Part shown: in pieces, positions 22,977 to 34,366 of the stretch
Layout: every line of letters starts with the position of its first letter
Numbering within the stretch: the first letter of the stretch is position 1
From: Bettongia penicillata ogilbyi
Lineage: Eukaryota > Chordata > Mammalia > Diprotodontia > Potoroidae
DNA: 64,000 nucleotides
Reading direction: 5' to 3'
Assembly (NCBI GenBank): GCA_023548195.1
Contig: JAJHZJ010000496.1
Span: forward strand, 11,005,570 to 11,069,569
The notes under the pieces: model-generated
What the model was told of the DNA's origin: nothing
Database searches by the model: none
The model's input: the letters and a program-made list of their open reading frames with translations, nothing else
Position numbers and translations under genes: made by a program

Positions 22977-23278
22977 CATCCTTTGTTGCTGAAGAAGACC
23001 ATGCCATCAGAGAAATGATGACATGACTTGCACTTGACTATGTTTTGAGTGAGGGAGGGCTGTGCAGGTCGCCACCCTCACTTCTCCAGAGCCATCTGAA
23101 TCCAGGGACCAGATATTCCTCAGGATGACTGGAGATGACCCAGGATGGGGCAATTGGGGTTAAGTGACTTGCCCAAGGTCAGACAGCTAGTGAGTGCCAA
23201 GTGTCTGAGGTGAGATTTGAGCTCAGGTCCTCCTGACTCCTGCCCTGGTGCTCTATCCACTGCACCGCCTAGCTGCCC
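22945..23278 (-). mobile_element. tRNA-headed marsupial SINE with (CA)n tail
   Basis: Antisense: (TG)n at 22943-22975 is the (CA)n 3' tail; then body 'ttgctgaagaagaccatgcc', 'gggagggctgtgcaggtcgc', 'ccaggatggggcaattgggg', and tRNA-like head 'tatccactgcaccgcctagc'. A 12-bp imperfect duplication (TGGGAGGGAATG 22933-22944, TGGGAGAGGATG 23279-23290) frames it. It looks less decayed than the MIR copies. Confidence 0.75.
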
Positions 23279-23429
23279 TGGGAGAGGATGACAGTGTTTG
23301 AAGAGTTGTTACATGGAAGAACAGCCATAGGGTTATAGATTTAATGACTTGAAGGGACTGTAGACCTCACCTAGTCTAGTCCCCTCATTTTATTGTTATT
23401 ATCATGATAGCCAGTAATATCAATATTAA

Positions 23430-23645
23430 TAAACAGTAAGTAATAGCTGGTGTTTACGTAGCACTTTAAGGTTTTCAAAGTGCTCTCTGAACATTATCTC
23501 ATTTGATCCTCACAGCAACCCTGGGAGCTGGGTGCTATTATTTTCCCCATTTTATAGATGAGAAGACTGAGGCTGAGCGAGGGAAAGTGATTCACCCAGG
23601 GTTATATATAGGTAGAAAGCAGAACCAGGATTTAACTTGTTCCAG
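23430..23645 (-). repeat. MIR-like CORE-SINE
   Basis: 'tagcactttaaggttttcaa', 'tcatttgatcctcacagcaa', 'agatgagaagactgaggctg'. A related antisense scrap sits at 23335-23395. Confidence 0.8.
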
Positions 23646-23689
23646 TTAGTTCCAGAAGGTCACAGTAAGAGTACGGAATATGTTGCTGA

Positions 23690-23965
23690 AATATATGAGA
23701 TGTAAGACCTTTTTCTGAGAAACTGTCTATAAATATTCTCCTCCTCTCCCCTTCCCATAGCCAATTTTCTGCTTTCCTTCTGATCTTGTCTATGTTTGTT
23801 TTGTTTGTACAAAAAAATTTAATTTAATATAATTGAAATTACCCATTGTATATCTCACACTGTTCTTGATCTCTTGTTCATTCATAAATTGTTTATCTAC
23901 TCATAAGTCTGCTAGGTAATATGTTCCATGTTCTTCAAATTTTCTTATAATATACAGCAACAAAT
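23690..23965 (-). repeat. L1 ORF2 3' fragment
   Basis: Antisense: 'ccaattttctgctttccttc', 'aaaaaatttaatttaatata', 'cataaattgtttatctactc'; matches the corresponding part of the L1 at 2600-2790. Confidence 0.7.
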
Positions 23966-23974
23966 TTTGTTTTA

Positions 23975-24360
23975 AGAACAACTTTCAGCAACTGAGTCAT
24001 TTTGACTTATAAATACTCAAATGAATGACAAATGAACTATGAAGGACGACACTATCTGCATTCAGAGAAAGAACTGATATATAGAAGTATATGTAGAATG
24101 ATTTCATATACACACATGTGTACACGTAACAGACATGTATACATACACACATATTTGTGTAGCCATCTCTAGGGTAGGGGTAGGGGGTGAAAAAGGAAAA
24201 AAGTTACATGATAATTTTATTATATGTTTAAAAGGAGTATCAAGTTATACATAATAAATTTGCAACTTTATGTGTGATCATTTTTTTCTCCCTATTCTAC
24301 TATGTTATAGATATGCTTGTTTTATTTCTTAAGGTCAGAATAAAATAAATTTTAAAAAAA
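23975..24360 (+). repeat. LINE 3' UTR with A-rich end
   Basis: Sense LINE 3' UTR: 'ctgcattcagagaaagaact', 'ttacatgataattttattat', 'ataataaatttgcaacttta', ending in 'ataaaataaattttaaaaaa'. Related copies lie at 35815-36020 and around the HAL1 at 52066-52134/54941-55020. L1 or RTE origin not resolved. Confidence 0.6.
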
Positions 24361-24524
24361 GTTGCCAGAATGCAGAGTTAATGTCACGAGAAGTTGCTTC
24401 CTGATTAGATTTCTAGAAATGAGATGGACACTGCCTTGGGAGATAGTGGGGTTCCAGGCTCATTGGAGGCTAGTTGACTGCTGGTCAGGGATGTTGTTGA
24501 GGGGATTTGGCACAGGTTTGATTG

Positions 24525-24700
24525 TCATAGACTCAAGCACTGGAGAGGACCTCGGCAATTGTACATTTCAACCAACACTTTCATTTTACAGATGAGGGAA
24601 CTGAGGCTGTGAGAGGTGAAGTGATTGTTTTGTAATAAGCACGAGAGGTGGGGTTTGAACCCCAGCCCTCTGGTACCAGAGCCAGGGCTCTTTCCAGTGT
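24525..24700 (-). repeat. MIR-like SINE
   Basis: 'tcattttacagatgagggaa', 'gaaccccagccctctggtac'. Confidence 0.75.
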
Positions 24701-24779
24701 AGCAGGGCATATTGTTTCTTTGGCTCTGCCTTCTTCACTCTTCATCAGGTTGTTGTGAGAAGTCTCCATATTCATCATT

Positions 24780-25250
24780 TTTCATGGCACAGTTATGTTT
24801 GTTACACCCATATGCCGTAATTTGTTAGGTCATTTACAAACATTTTGTTCCCAGCTTTTTTCTATCATGAAAATTCTGTGGGCATTTTTTTTGTGCATAG
24901 CGATCTTTCTTGTGGTCAAGAGCCTCCTTGGGATATAGTCCCAAGGCTGGAGGAATCTCTAAGTCGAAGTGTACGAACTCTTCTTGTATTAATTCCACAT
25001 CGTTTTCCAAAAGGGTTGACTCAGTTCCCAGCTTTGCTATCCTGTGTTTCCAAAGCCCTTCCAGCAGTGAGTTTTCCATCTTAGCTCGATGAGTAAGAGG
25101 TGATACCTCAGGGATGTTTAAATCTTCTTTTATCTGATTATTAGTGATTCTGAACATTTTTAGCTTGTTATCTGATAGTTTATATTTCCTACGAAACCTA
25201 TTTCTTCATATCTTTTGACACTGACTCTCCATTTTGTTTGATTAATTTTT
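24780..25250 (-). repeat. L1 LINE 3' fragment
   Basis: Diverged antisense copy of the L1 ORF2 3' region: 'catatgccgtaatttgttag', 'ccttgggatatagtcccaag', 'gaggtgatacctcagggatg', 'gattattagtgattctgaac'. Confidence 0.65.
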
Positions 25251-25299
25251 GAAAGCCTTATTGACGCTTTTGATGTTACATTCCTTTTCTGGTATATTC

Positions 25300-25735
25300 A
25301 TATACCATTTATCGAACTATTACTCATAACACAGCAAATGCAACCAACCAACAGTGACTATGCACCATATTTTGTATTTATGCTTTGTGTATACACTATA
25401 TGTTAAACAGAAATATCAATAAACATAAAACATGAATGATTCTATATTATAAACCTATGCTTATATTTGTATTAATTTATAATAACAATATTTATAATGT
25501 ATATTCATGTAATTGCAATAACATATTTGTACTTATAAAAATAGAGAATGTGTTGATATTTAAATAATTATATACACATACAGTGTATATATGTAGATAT
25601 GTATGTGTATTTATATGTACATTTATGTATTTCCCAATAAAATGTAAACTGACAGCAAGGATGATTTCATGTTTGTTTTTGTATCCCCATCCTGGCCCTT
25701 AGTAGACACACAATCATTGCTTGTTGATCGATGAC
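25300..25735 (+). repeat. A/T-rich tract and L2 3' end
   Basis: 25370-25620 is AT-rich with scattered TA/CA steps and no recognisable element. 25625-25735 has a sense L2 3' end ('tcctggcccttagtagacac'). Confidence 0.6.
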
Positions 25736-25869
25736 AAATAAGGTATTCTCTACTTGTTACCCCTGCCACTGCACCATGAAGAAGGAAGAATGTTTCATCA
25801 TTTTTTTTTAGTTTTATATTTGGACTTTCCTGTAGCCACCTTTGAAATACTTAATATTCTAGTTAATTA

Positions 25870-25990
25870 TAGAATAATAGATTTATAGCTTGAAGAGACC
25901 TTCAAGGTCATCTAACCCATTCTCTCATTTTACATATTAGGAAAACAGACCCAGAAAAATGAGGTGACTTGTCCAACGTCATCTGGGGCC
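25870..25990 (-). repeat. MIR-like SINE fragment
   Basis: 'gagaccttcaaggtcatcta' and 'tattaggaaaacagacccag'. Confidence 0.6.
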
Positions 25991-26136
25991 AGGGTCATGG
26001 ATGTTTCATTTTGGAGGGCAAGTAGATGAGTCTATAAAGAAAAGGATCAGTCACAGAAGAAAGAAAAAACCAATGATAGCAGGAAAAAATAATTTTCAAT
26101 TTCCTTGCCTGAACCATTTTTAATTTAGTTTCTAGG

Positions 26137-26345
26137 TCAGGGTTCTTAACCTTTTTGGTGTCAGTGTCCTTTGGCAGTCTGGTGGCCCCTTTCTCAGAAG
26201 AAAATTTTTAAATGCATAAAATAAAATATAGCGGATTGCAAGGGAAGCCAATAATATTGAAATGCAGTTATTAAAAGTGCAGTTATCAGAAATCTATTCT
26301 CAGAACATGTAGAGTTCCATGGGCCCCAGGTTCTAGGGTACCTTG
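26137..26345 (+). repeat. Non-autonomous DNA-transposon-like element next to exon 2
   Basis: Starts 'cagggttcttaaccttttt' and ends 'ccccaggttctagggtacct', which are roughly inverse complements of each other, with an A/T-rich centre ('gcataaaataaaatata'). It ends about 50 bp before the exon 2 acceptor. An hAT-like MITE is likely; the family is not named here. Confidence 0.5.
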
Positions 26346-26396
26346 GTCTTTGCTGATTTGTCTAGATGGGTAAGTTGACTTGTCTCTGTCTTTCAG

Positions 26397-26522
26397 ATTT
26401 CAGAAGGAGGTCTCTACGTGTGCATGAATACGTTCCTGGCCTTTGGAAGGGAACATGTAGAAAGGCACTATCGGAAAACTGGGCAGTGTGTGTACATGCA
26501 TCTGAAAAGACATATAAGAGAG
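26397..26522 (+). CDS. USP13: USP13 coding exon (exon 2 by human numbering)
   Basis: Encodes 42 codons of USP13, a deubiquitinase of the USP family that cleaves isopeptide-linked ubiquitin. The exon runs from a pyrimidine-rich acceptor ending TTTCAG (AG at 26395-26396) to donor GTAGGT at 26523. It is open in phase 0 at both ends and begins [24 protein letters not shown] and [16 protein letters not shown] follow the remembered USP13 sequence. The paralogue USP5 instead has MNTFLGFGKQYVERH and a VYLHLRR-type end, so USP13 is the better call. This is part of the N-terminal cryptic UBP-like zinc-finger domain. The exact acceptor could be disputed: a second AG lies at 26402-26403, but it would break the frame. 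No stop or frameshift. Confidence 0.93.
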
Positions 26523-27289
26523 GTAGGTGACAGCTGGCTTGGTCAGGGAAGTCATTTATACCATGGGTCTTGATGAACAAGATGTATTCAAAGAATTTTC
26601 CATGGATGATCTGACTCTTTTTGGCAAGTTCTAGATTATCTGGTTTGGGGAGACGAGGATAAGCCTGTAATTGAAATCTATTGATGATCCCAGCTCTGGA
26701 TTTCAGCCATTAATTTCACTCTCCCCTCCCTCTAAAGTTTTGACTGGAGCTGTTTGGTGCCCTCTTAGATCTAAGAATGCGCTGACTTACAAATCATGAA
26801 ATGTTCCAAAGCTGGATCATGGGAAATAGAAGGAAGAGACTCAAGGGGCCTAAATAGTTCATAAGCTGAATGGGAAGTTATTTGAGGACTGAGAGTTGGC
26901 TGTATTTTAACATAATTTCCATTCACTAGAGCCCTGTTCCTCTATTAAAACCCCTCTTTGAGGCCTCATTGTGGTGTGGAGACTGAGAGCTGAGACCTTT
27001 GTCACTGCCTGCCATGTTGACACAACTTCAAGGAGTAAGACTTGAATGCCTGTCATCCTAGGACTAGCCTTACCCAGTCTGAGGAAGTTCATTCCCTTGG
27101 TGGCCATAGGCTGGACAGGTTTTTGTCCATAACAATCCTCAAAACTCATCTGCTCCAACTGTAGCATGTTGTAATAATCAAAGACCATTTCCCTGGGGAG
27201 GCAGTGAATATCCTTACTTAGTCTCAGAGAGTTGAGGGAGAGGGAAAGGAAGTGGAAGAGGAAGAATGAGATATATGAATGATAACCAT

Positions 27290-27525
27290 CACTGGCATTT
27301 ATTTAGTACTCAAAACTTTGGAAATTGCTTTATGTTAGTTATATCAGATGAGCCTTTCTATATCCCACTGAGATTTTTTGTTCCTGTTTTCCAATGAGGA
27401 AACTGAGACTGAGAGTGGTAAAGTGACTTGCCCAATATCACATAACTATTAAATGGCAAAGGGGGTATTTGAACTCAGGCCTTCCTGACTCCCAAGCCCA
27501 GCCCTCTACCCACTAGGCATTACTG
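27290..27525 (-). repeat. MIR-like CORE-SINE
   Basis: 'ccaatgaggaaactgagact', 'gtgacttgcccaatatcaca', 'actcaggccttcctgactcc'. Confidence 0.8.
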
Positions 27526-28324
27526 CTTCATGGTTTATGCCACTTAGCAATATAGTTAATATTAAGAGAGCAATGTGTTTTAGATAGAAAGCAATATGTT
27601 AGATACACAATATGTTAGAAAACAAGTTTGGTTCTTTAGTGGAGGGTGGTGTGGAATCTTGGCTTTGATCCATCCTGTTGATTAGGAAACTTTCCAGCAG
27701 TTGGAAAAAGCCATTCTGTCTTTGCCTCGGGGGAGGGAGCACCCTCATCAAGGCAATCTTTGTTCTTTGAAATACTGAAGAAAGAGAACCCCATAAACCT
27801 TGATCCTTGTGAAGTTCAGATCTGGTCTTTGTGTATAGGTCAAGTAGACCCAAATGTAAAAGTGAAAACAGGTTAGAATCACTGAATTTTTGCATTTTGG
27901 AAGGTTAGTGATTTATTCAAATTATCTTAATATTTACAAATGGAGGAAACGAGTAAGACTCAGAGATGTGGTTACTAGTATAGAACCTCTGGGATTTGTC
28001 TATGTTGGAGCTCCAATTTCTGCCCTTCCTGAGCAAGCTCCCTCCCGATTGGCAAAGAACTCAAGGATACTCTTTGGAACAGAGCTGTTCATATTCTTCA
28101 TCTGAAAGCAAATAGTTGTGATCCAAGTTGGGGGTGGGGGACTTTGTGTGGTGGGCAACCTATAGACTACTTCCTTTTCAATAAGAAGGAGCTCTCCTTG
28201 GTCCACAGAGGTCCATGCCCAGGGTGGGATGGCCATTCTGGACTCTTGACTTGTGAGGACGAGGCTGTAGACGTAAGAAGAGATTCTTTCAGCTGTTCCA
28301 CCAGGGCAACAAGAGGGAGCTTGA

Positions 28325-28690
28325 GTGTCTCATCAGTCCAATCAATAAACACTTATTAAATGCCTCCTATTTGCCAGCTAGTGTGCTAGGCTCTTGGAAT
28401 ACAAATCTCAAAATGAAATCTCTTGATTTTTCCTAAGGGATTGTGGAGGGGCAAGTAAGCAAAGTGCTTCAATATCCAAGATGGGTTCAATACTATTGTA
28501 CTGGAGGAGATGGGAATTGGTTGAATCTTTAGAAGGTCAGACTTATAAGGTAGGCAGGCCTGAAGTTTCATATCCCTACATGTGGTTTAGTTCAACAGAT
28601 GCCTACTGTGTGCTAGACAAAATGAATGCAAAGAAAAAAAATGAACCAGGTCCTACCATTAAGGAACTTAGAAACTGTAGGAGAATTATA
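28325..28690 (-). repeat. L2 LINE 3' fragments
   Basis: 28335-28415: 'taaacacttattaaatgcct', 'gctagtgtgctaggctcttg'. 28590-28690: 'gatgcctactgtgtgctaga', 'accattaaggaacttagaaa'. Two antisense L2 3' ends, the second without its extreme terminus. Confidence 0.7.
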
Positions 28691-29624
28691 AAGACAAGCC
28701 AAAGGCGTTAATCTTTCTGTATCGAATAATATAAAAGCAGAAAGGGTTTGAGTCAAGTGAATGGGAAAAGAGAATTAATAACATTTCAGAACTGGCCAAC
28801 AGCAGAAGAGACACGTTGGGGCCGATTTTTATTCCTTGGCCATTGAAAAAGACAACTAGACCATCAGAAAGATGCTGATGTCAAGTACAGAATTTGCTTT
28901 TTTGTTAATGTTTCTAGAAGGCAAAACATGTTGGAAATGAGATTTGTAATAGTTGAAAACAGAAACTAATCCAAATGTTGGTTCCACCACCCCACCCTTC
29001 ACTGAATGGTGTCCATCAAAGACTTGATGGTCCGTTGTCGGCAATATTGTGGAAGGGATGCTTATTTTGGTAGCAGCCAGACTAGATGTCCTCTGAAGTA
29101 CTTTATATTTCTGAGAAGCTATGATTTAAATTCCATATGGGACCACATTGGAAGCCAAGATAAATTTTCAAGTACAATAGTGTTTCCCTGGCTAGCTCCT
29201 TGATCTTGGGGGTCCTCTTTCATGTTGCTCTGTCTGTTTGCAAAAGGAAAACTACTGGCTGACTATGAACACTGGAGTAATGATTGAATGATTGACAAAA
29301 CAGTCTGATGATAAAATTCCAGATGGAATGCAGGAAGATAGTCCGTAGGGTAGAGTCATGAGTCAGAATGCTTCTATAGATGGGGAGTTCATGGGACTCT
29401 GGGGATTAACCCTGACAGCAACCTTGAACTCTGTGGTTCTCAGAAGCCTGGAGGCCCATCAGCTAATTAAAGGGCATGTGGAGCCAAGAGTGGTGGAGGT
29501 GGGGGGAGATGCTGATGTAATTATAGTTAATGGTGGTTGGGGGTGGGAATGGTTAGCCTATCACTAGACCCAGGTGAATTCCACTGGAGGTGTGGGAGTC
29601 AACCACTATACCTGTGATGTTTGC

Positions 29625-29700
29625 TCAGGGTTCAGAGGCTTGTAGTCTTGGAATTGGAAGGAACTTTCAAGGTCATCTGGAAGGATCTAACAACCCCTTC
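29625..29700 (-). repeat. MIR/L3-type scrap
   Basis: 'ggaattggaaggaactttca' and 'aggtcatctggaaggatcta'. Confidence 0.4.
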
Positions 29701-29729
29701 CTTTAAAGAGTAATTCATAATTTTATTAA

Positions 29730-30200
29730 TTAATCTATTCAAACAATATTTGGTAATATTTATTACTATGTGTCAGGAACTGGAAAGACTGAGACAAAAA
29801 ACCAGTTCCCTGTCCTCAAGGAACTTATATTTTCTTGGGAAGTGAATGACATGTATTCAGAATATTCAGTACAAAGTAACTTCTGGAGGCACCATCATAT
29901 GGTGGGATCAAGATGGGCTTCTTGTAAGAGGTGACACTTGAGTTGAGCTTTGAGGGGAACTAGGGATATTTTGATTCAGAAGTGAGGCATCGGTATATCC
30001 TAAGATTGACGGCTTGACATCGAGGAGCTGACTGCTGGAGTGTGGTATCTTAGGAGCGGCAAATAGTCTGATTTGACCTGAACGTAGATGCATGAAGTGG
30101 GGTTATATGGGATATTGTTATAAAGCTAGGCTGGAGTTTTCATTTTATCCTACAGGCAAGAAGGAGCCACTGGAGATTCTAGAGAAGGGGAGTAGCTAAG
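29730..30200 (-). repeat. L2 LINE 3' fragment, about 470 bp
   Basis: Antisense from the 3' end ('atttattactatgtgtcagg', 'ctcaaggaacttatattttc') into ORF2 ('ggtgacacttgagttgagct', 'aagaaggagccactggagat'). Confidence 0.75.
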
Positions 30201-30204
30201 GAAT

Positions 30205-30395
30205 TTGCCTGAAATTTCATACCTTGCAAGTGTTAGTAGAGATTTGATTAAATCACAGTCCTCTGGCTATCCACAATGGCATACCTCATTTTACAGATGA
30301 GGAAATGGCTTCTTCAAGGTTTTATAGCTAGGAACTGGTAGAGTCAGGATTTGACCCCACACCCTGTGACTCCAAAGCCAGCCTCCATTCCTAGT
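30205..30395 (-). repeat. MIR-like SINE
   Basis: 'acctcattttacagatgagg' and 'ggatttgaccccacaccctg', antisense. A weak head remnant of another copy lies at 30700-30810. Confidence 0.75.
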
Positions 30396-31179
30396 TTAGG
30401 CTGTTGCCTCATATTGCTTTTTCCTCCCTCTCCCAGTGCCTTCCAAAAATGGCATAAAGATAGATAAATAATTAAAATAAAAGAATATAATTGATTCTCT
30501 AGTTATATTTTTATTATTGTTTTTAAAAAGCCTCTATTTCCCCCCAAGGACCAAAATCTAGTCCAATGTAGTTCTTGTACCTTCAGTTACCATTTGTTAA
30601 ACTTTTATTGCATGTTGGGTGAGAGGGTGGTGTGCCGTGGAAAAGAGGTGGTGCCTTCAGTAGCCGCCTCCTAGTGAGTTGCCAGAGGCAGAGAGAGAAG
30701 AAATATTGCTCCTGGTCAGGTAACTAATACCTGCCAGAGTGGGATTTGTACCCAGTTCTTTGCTGACTCCAAGCCCTTTTGTGACTCTTTCCCTGCTACA
30801 CAGGTGCTGCCTCATGGAGTCTGAGTCAACAGTGTGTGAGATAATGGAGAGCAAGTTTGGTCGGGTGTTGGAATGCGGCCAGAAATCTTGTCATGAGTCT
30901 GTCTTTAATGGAAAACGTTCCACCAGTTGGTGAAAGCTGACTGTGTCCTCTGGCAGTGATGTTGACCTTGAACTTGTTGTGATGGGAGCCACCCCTACTC
31001 TGCAGCTTCTTTGCATTCCAGCTGCTGGTAGAAACCACTGGAACTTTCTTAAATCTGACAGGTCCTTGACTAGACGTATCAGCCTCTCTTGTGTTCTGAG
31101 TTTGTCATTGGCTATAGAGCTGAAGCTTAATCTAAACAGACACATTTCTCTCCCTAAACGCACCAGAAAGCTTTTATAG

Positions 31180-31475
31180 TGATTAATTCAATCCAAGCCC
31201 CCAATTTAACAAGTGTTTAAGTATCTACTGTGTATTTTGAGAAAGATAAAAAGATAAACGTGACAGACCAAGCTTCTGTGCAGCTTCCTCTAAAATGAGG
31301 GAGAGGGAGACAGAGATATAATTAACTAAGATGCAAGGAAGGTTGTGATAAGGAGGAGGTCAGGGGAGAGCCTGGTAGAAATGGGAGGAGGGAGAGATCT
31401 CTTTCACCTGGGAAAAGGGGGCAGGCCTGAGAATACTGAATGGGGAGAAGTGGTGTCAGAGTTGGACCTTGAAGA
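31180..31475 (-). repeat. L2 LINE 3' fragment
   Basis: 'agtgtttaagtatctactgt', 'agagatataattaactaaga' and 'gtgtcagagttggaccttga' in antisense L2 order. Confidence 0.65.
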
Positions 31476-31477
31476 AA

Positions 31478-31815
31478 GGGAGCATGGTATGGGGGAAAAG
31501 AGGTTGCGTTTGGAGGCAGAAGACCTGAGCTCATATCCTGGCTCTGCTCTTAACCCTCTTTGCCACCTTGGGCAAATTACTTTGCTTTGGCCCTTGGTTA
31601 CCTCAACTGTAAAAAGAAAAAAAGGGTTGGTGTAGGTTACTGTCAATTTCTCTCCTTGCCCCAGAAATAAAGCCTTTTTAAAAAGGGGTGTGTATGAAAA
31701 GGGATGTTAAAATAGCAAATGATACCCTCTCTGGGTTTCAGTTTTTTTATTTGTAAAATGAAAGACTGGGACTTGATGATCATAAAGTCCTTTCCAGTTG
31801 CAACAATTTCTCTAT
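31478..31815 (+). repeat. Two MIR-like SINE copies
   Basis: 31478-31640: 'tggaggcagaagacctgagc', 'gccaccttgggcaaattact'. 31715-31815: core-only piece ('ctctgggtttcagttttttt', 'tgatcataaagtcctttcca'). Confidence 0.7.
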
Positions 31816-32019
31816 GTTCTCATCTTACATTACTTTAAAGAACAAACCAATATTTAAAGTTGCAATTGCCTTTGGAACTATTGCTTTTTTTGTGGAGTGA
31901 GGAATTTTAGGGAAAATAGCATACCTTTTGTTGCAGGGAGACATTAATTTTGAGTATGTGATATTGAGATGCCCTTCAAGGAGCTATATTCCTGGCAATA
32001 CGAAATTTTGCCAGGAAAA

Positions 32020-32410
32020 GTCCTGGGCTCAGAGTATGGTCTATTGGAAGCAGCACTGGACTTTGTACTTGAGCATTTGGGTTGGTATAGTGGATAAAAG
32101 GCTGGCCTTAGAGTCAGGAAGAAATGAGTTTAAATCCTGCCTCAAACATTCACCAGCTGCATGACCTTGGGTAAGTCACTTAACCAGTGACAGTTTGAGT
32201 TTTTTCATCTGTAAAATGAAGGGGTTTGGACTCTGGCCTTTATGGTCCCTATCAGCTCCCAAGGGGCTGTTATAATACCATGAATTCTAGCTGTTTGGAC
32301 TTAATCAAGAGAATTCTTTGAGCCCCAGTTTCCTATTCCATACAATGAGGTGATTAGACTATATAAACTCTAAGGTCCTTTCCAGTTCTGAGTTATAGTA
32401 TTGTATAATC
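32020..32410 (+). repeat. MIR-like SINE copies
   Basis: A partial head at 32020-32075 is followed by a fuller copy at 32080-32275 ('ggataaaaggctggccttag', 'gaccttgggtaagtcactta') and a core piece at 32310-32410. Confidence 0.7.
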
Positions 32411-32659
32411 CTGGGTCAAGCCAGTGAAAGTCATCTGGTAGGGATCCAGAGCCATGGTGCCTGGAGTCATTCCACTGAGGACAACCTTAATCTAGATTTT
32501 CACAAGTATTTGTAATTTAGATGGTCTACTCATCATTCATTCTCGAGCCTGCCTATTTAATGATATGGCGTAGGGTAGTCTAGTGCCTCCTGGAGGACAC
32601 CTGAATGTCTAGCAGTCAGTAGTCTGATGTCTCTGATCAGAGGGGGCTATATGCCACAA

Positions 32660-32890
32660 GGGAGGGAAAAGCTGAGTTCTGACCTAGTCTCAGACACTTA
32701 TTAGCTGTATGACCCTGGGAAAAAAAAATTTCACTTTGTGCCTCAGTTTCCTCATCTGTAAAGTGGGGATAATAATGACATCCATCTCTCAGGGTTGTTG
32801 TGAAGAAAAGATATTTGTAAAGTGCTTTGCAAACTTCAAAGTGATATATAAATGTTGGCTATTGCTATTATTAATGCAATAATTAATCAT
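32660..32890 (+). repeat. MIR-like CORE-SINE
   Basis: 'cagacacttattagctgtat', 'cctcagtttcctcatctgta', 'agggttgttgtgaagaaaag', 'gtgctttgcaaacttcaaag'. Almost complete except for the head. Confidence 0.85.
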
Positions 32891-33619
32891 AATAACTGTT
32901 ATCAGATCCCAAAGAACTGAGCATGTCTGAGGAGCTCCCCAATTCCTCATCTATCTGCATCTTAGGTCTTAGTTACTCTACAACCAGGTAATCAGTTTCT
33001 GTATTATCTAGGTCCAGGGTGTCCGCTTTTTCTGTCATCCATTCCTGTTTTTAGGCAATTGGTTTTTTATTGTCACTATCCCTTCTATCCAATAGCAAAT
33101 GATCTGGTAGTAAAAATTTTTCTCTCTTATCCCTATCCTTGATTTATGAGCTAATTGAGAGATGACTGTAAATGTTGAGAGCTAAGTAGTCACAATGTTG
33201 AGTTTTAGAGGTTGGGGGCTCCTGAAAGGGGCTATGAAAAGAGGGGCTGCCCTTCCATCCTACAATAGTCTTGCTGGGGATGGGCTAGGGAACTCTCAAG
33301 CTTTCGTGTTTTTACTGTCCTAGGCTCCTTTCCCCTTTCTCTTTGCTATCCTTCACTATTCCAGGCTTACTTGGTGCCATATTACCCACCAGATATACTA
33401 GACATGTGCCCAAGTTCAGCAAAAATGAAGCAGGTAATAAGCCGAAGTCAATTTGGCTTTTATTTGTATACACCCACACCCACACCCACTTACCCACGGA
33501 CCCCCCCCCATAAATAAAGTCAAACCCTGCTTTATATGACTTTGGGGAAACCACTCAGTTTCCTCATCTGTAAAATCAGGAGGTTGAGCCAGATAGCCTC
33601 AGAAACCACAGCTTGTAAT

Positions 33620-33965
33620 TCTATGAAATAATAAGAATAATTTATATTTTACATAGCGCTTTCAGGTTTGCAATGCCCTTGACATAGTTCATCTCCTTGA
33701 AGGCAGTTACTCTTTCATTTTGTCTTGGTTTCCAGCATGTAGCATAGTGCCTTGCACCTAATAGGTGCTTAAGTGCTTTTTGAATGTCTCTCCAGCAACC
33801 TGTGAGGCAAGTACCACAGATATAATCATTCTTATTTCTTAATGAGGAAACTGAGGCCCAGAGAAGTTCAGTGGTTTGCCCACAATCACGCTGTGATTGA
33901 GTGTCAGAGTCAGGATTTGAATTCAAGTCATCCCAGCTTCAAGGTTGGCCCTCTAGCTTTTTCAA
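33620..33965 (-). repeat. MIR-like SINE split by an L2 3' end
   Basis: Antisense MIR at 33625-33696 ('tagcgctttcaggtttgcaa') and 33789-33960 ('cctgtgaggcaagtaccaca', 'tgaggaaactgaggcccaga'). Confidence 0.75.
33697..33788 (+). repeat. L2 3' end nested in a MIR
   Basis: 'ttgaaggcagttactctttc', 'agcatagtgccttgcaccta', 'ataggtgcttaagtgctttt'. Flanking TCTCC at 33692-33696 and 33789-33793 may be a short duplication. Confidence 0.6.
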
Positions 33966-34002
33966 CTAGTGCTGGGTATGCAGGCCATATTAGAAACCAG
34001 TT

Positions 34003-34165
34003 GTGCGTGGCAGCTGTGTGGTGCAGTGAGTAGAGTGCTGAGCCTGGAATCAGGAGGACCTGAGTTCAAATCTGGCCTCAGATACTTTCTAGCTATATGA
34101 CCCAGGGAAAGTCACTTAACTCCACTTGTCCTGTGCTTCCCCCCTGAGAAAAAAAAACCATTTGT
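34003..34165 (+). repeat. tRNA-headed SINE, short form with A-rich tail
   Basis: 'ggcagctgtgtggtgcagtg', 'aatcaggaggacctgagttc', 'ctagctatatgacccaggga', ending 'cctgagaaaaaaaaacc'. It lacks the CORE 3' part, so it is a different SINE family from the MIRs around it. Confidence 0.75.
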
Positions 34166-34366
34166 TTTTGAGCATCAAGCTATAGCCTGATTTTTGACCT
34201 CACTTTCTTTTTGTTTTAGGCTTTCCCAAGTTAAATTTTATGTATAGTTACATGTAACATAACTATATGTTATAAGGTAAAATTTTGTTTAAAATAATTT
34301 ATGTAATGTTAAAGAGATGGTAAGTAATCAAAATAAGTCTTTGTATCTAAATATTTCAATCTAAAA

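Larger units (their letters stand above)
1..26396 (+). other. USP13: USP13 intron 1 (3' portion)
   Basis: Non-coding sequence upstream of the first exon in the window. Mostly retroelement relics, listed separately. Stretches over about 300 bases in which I recognise nothing: 576-860, 5806-6355, 8155-8470, 12050-13110 (with some poly-A/G low complexity), 16500-17090 apart from an X-box-like site and a pyrimidine run, 18425-18650, 20760-21085. A first coding exon (the part before the SEGGLYVC segment) was looked for and not seen, so intron 1 extends beyond the left edge. Confidence 0.85.

Noticed and set aside
1..26396. Search for USP13 exon 1 and its promoter.
   Set aside because: No GC-rich region and no frame resembling the segment before SEGGLYVC; exon 1 must lie upstream of the window.
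28290..28320. CTCF-like 'ccaccagggcaacaagaggg'.
   Set aside because: Only a partial match to the CTCF core; several key G positions differ.
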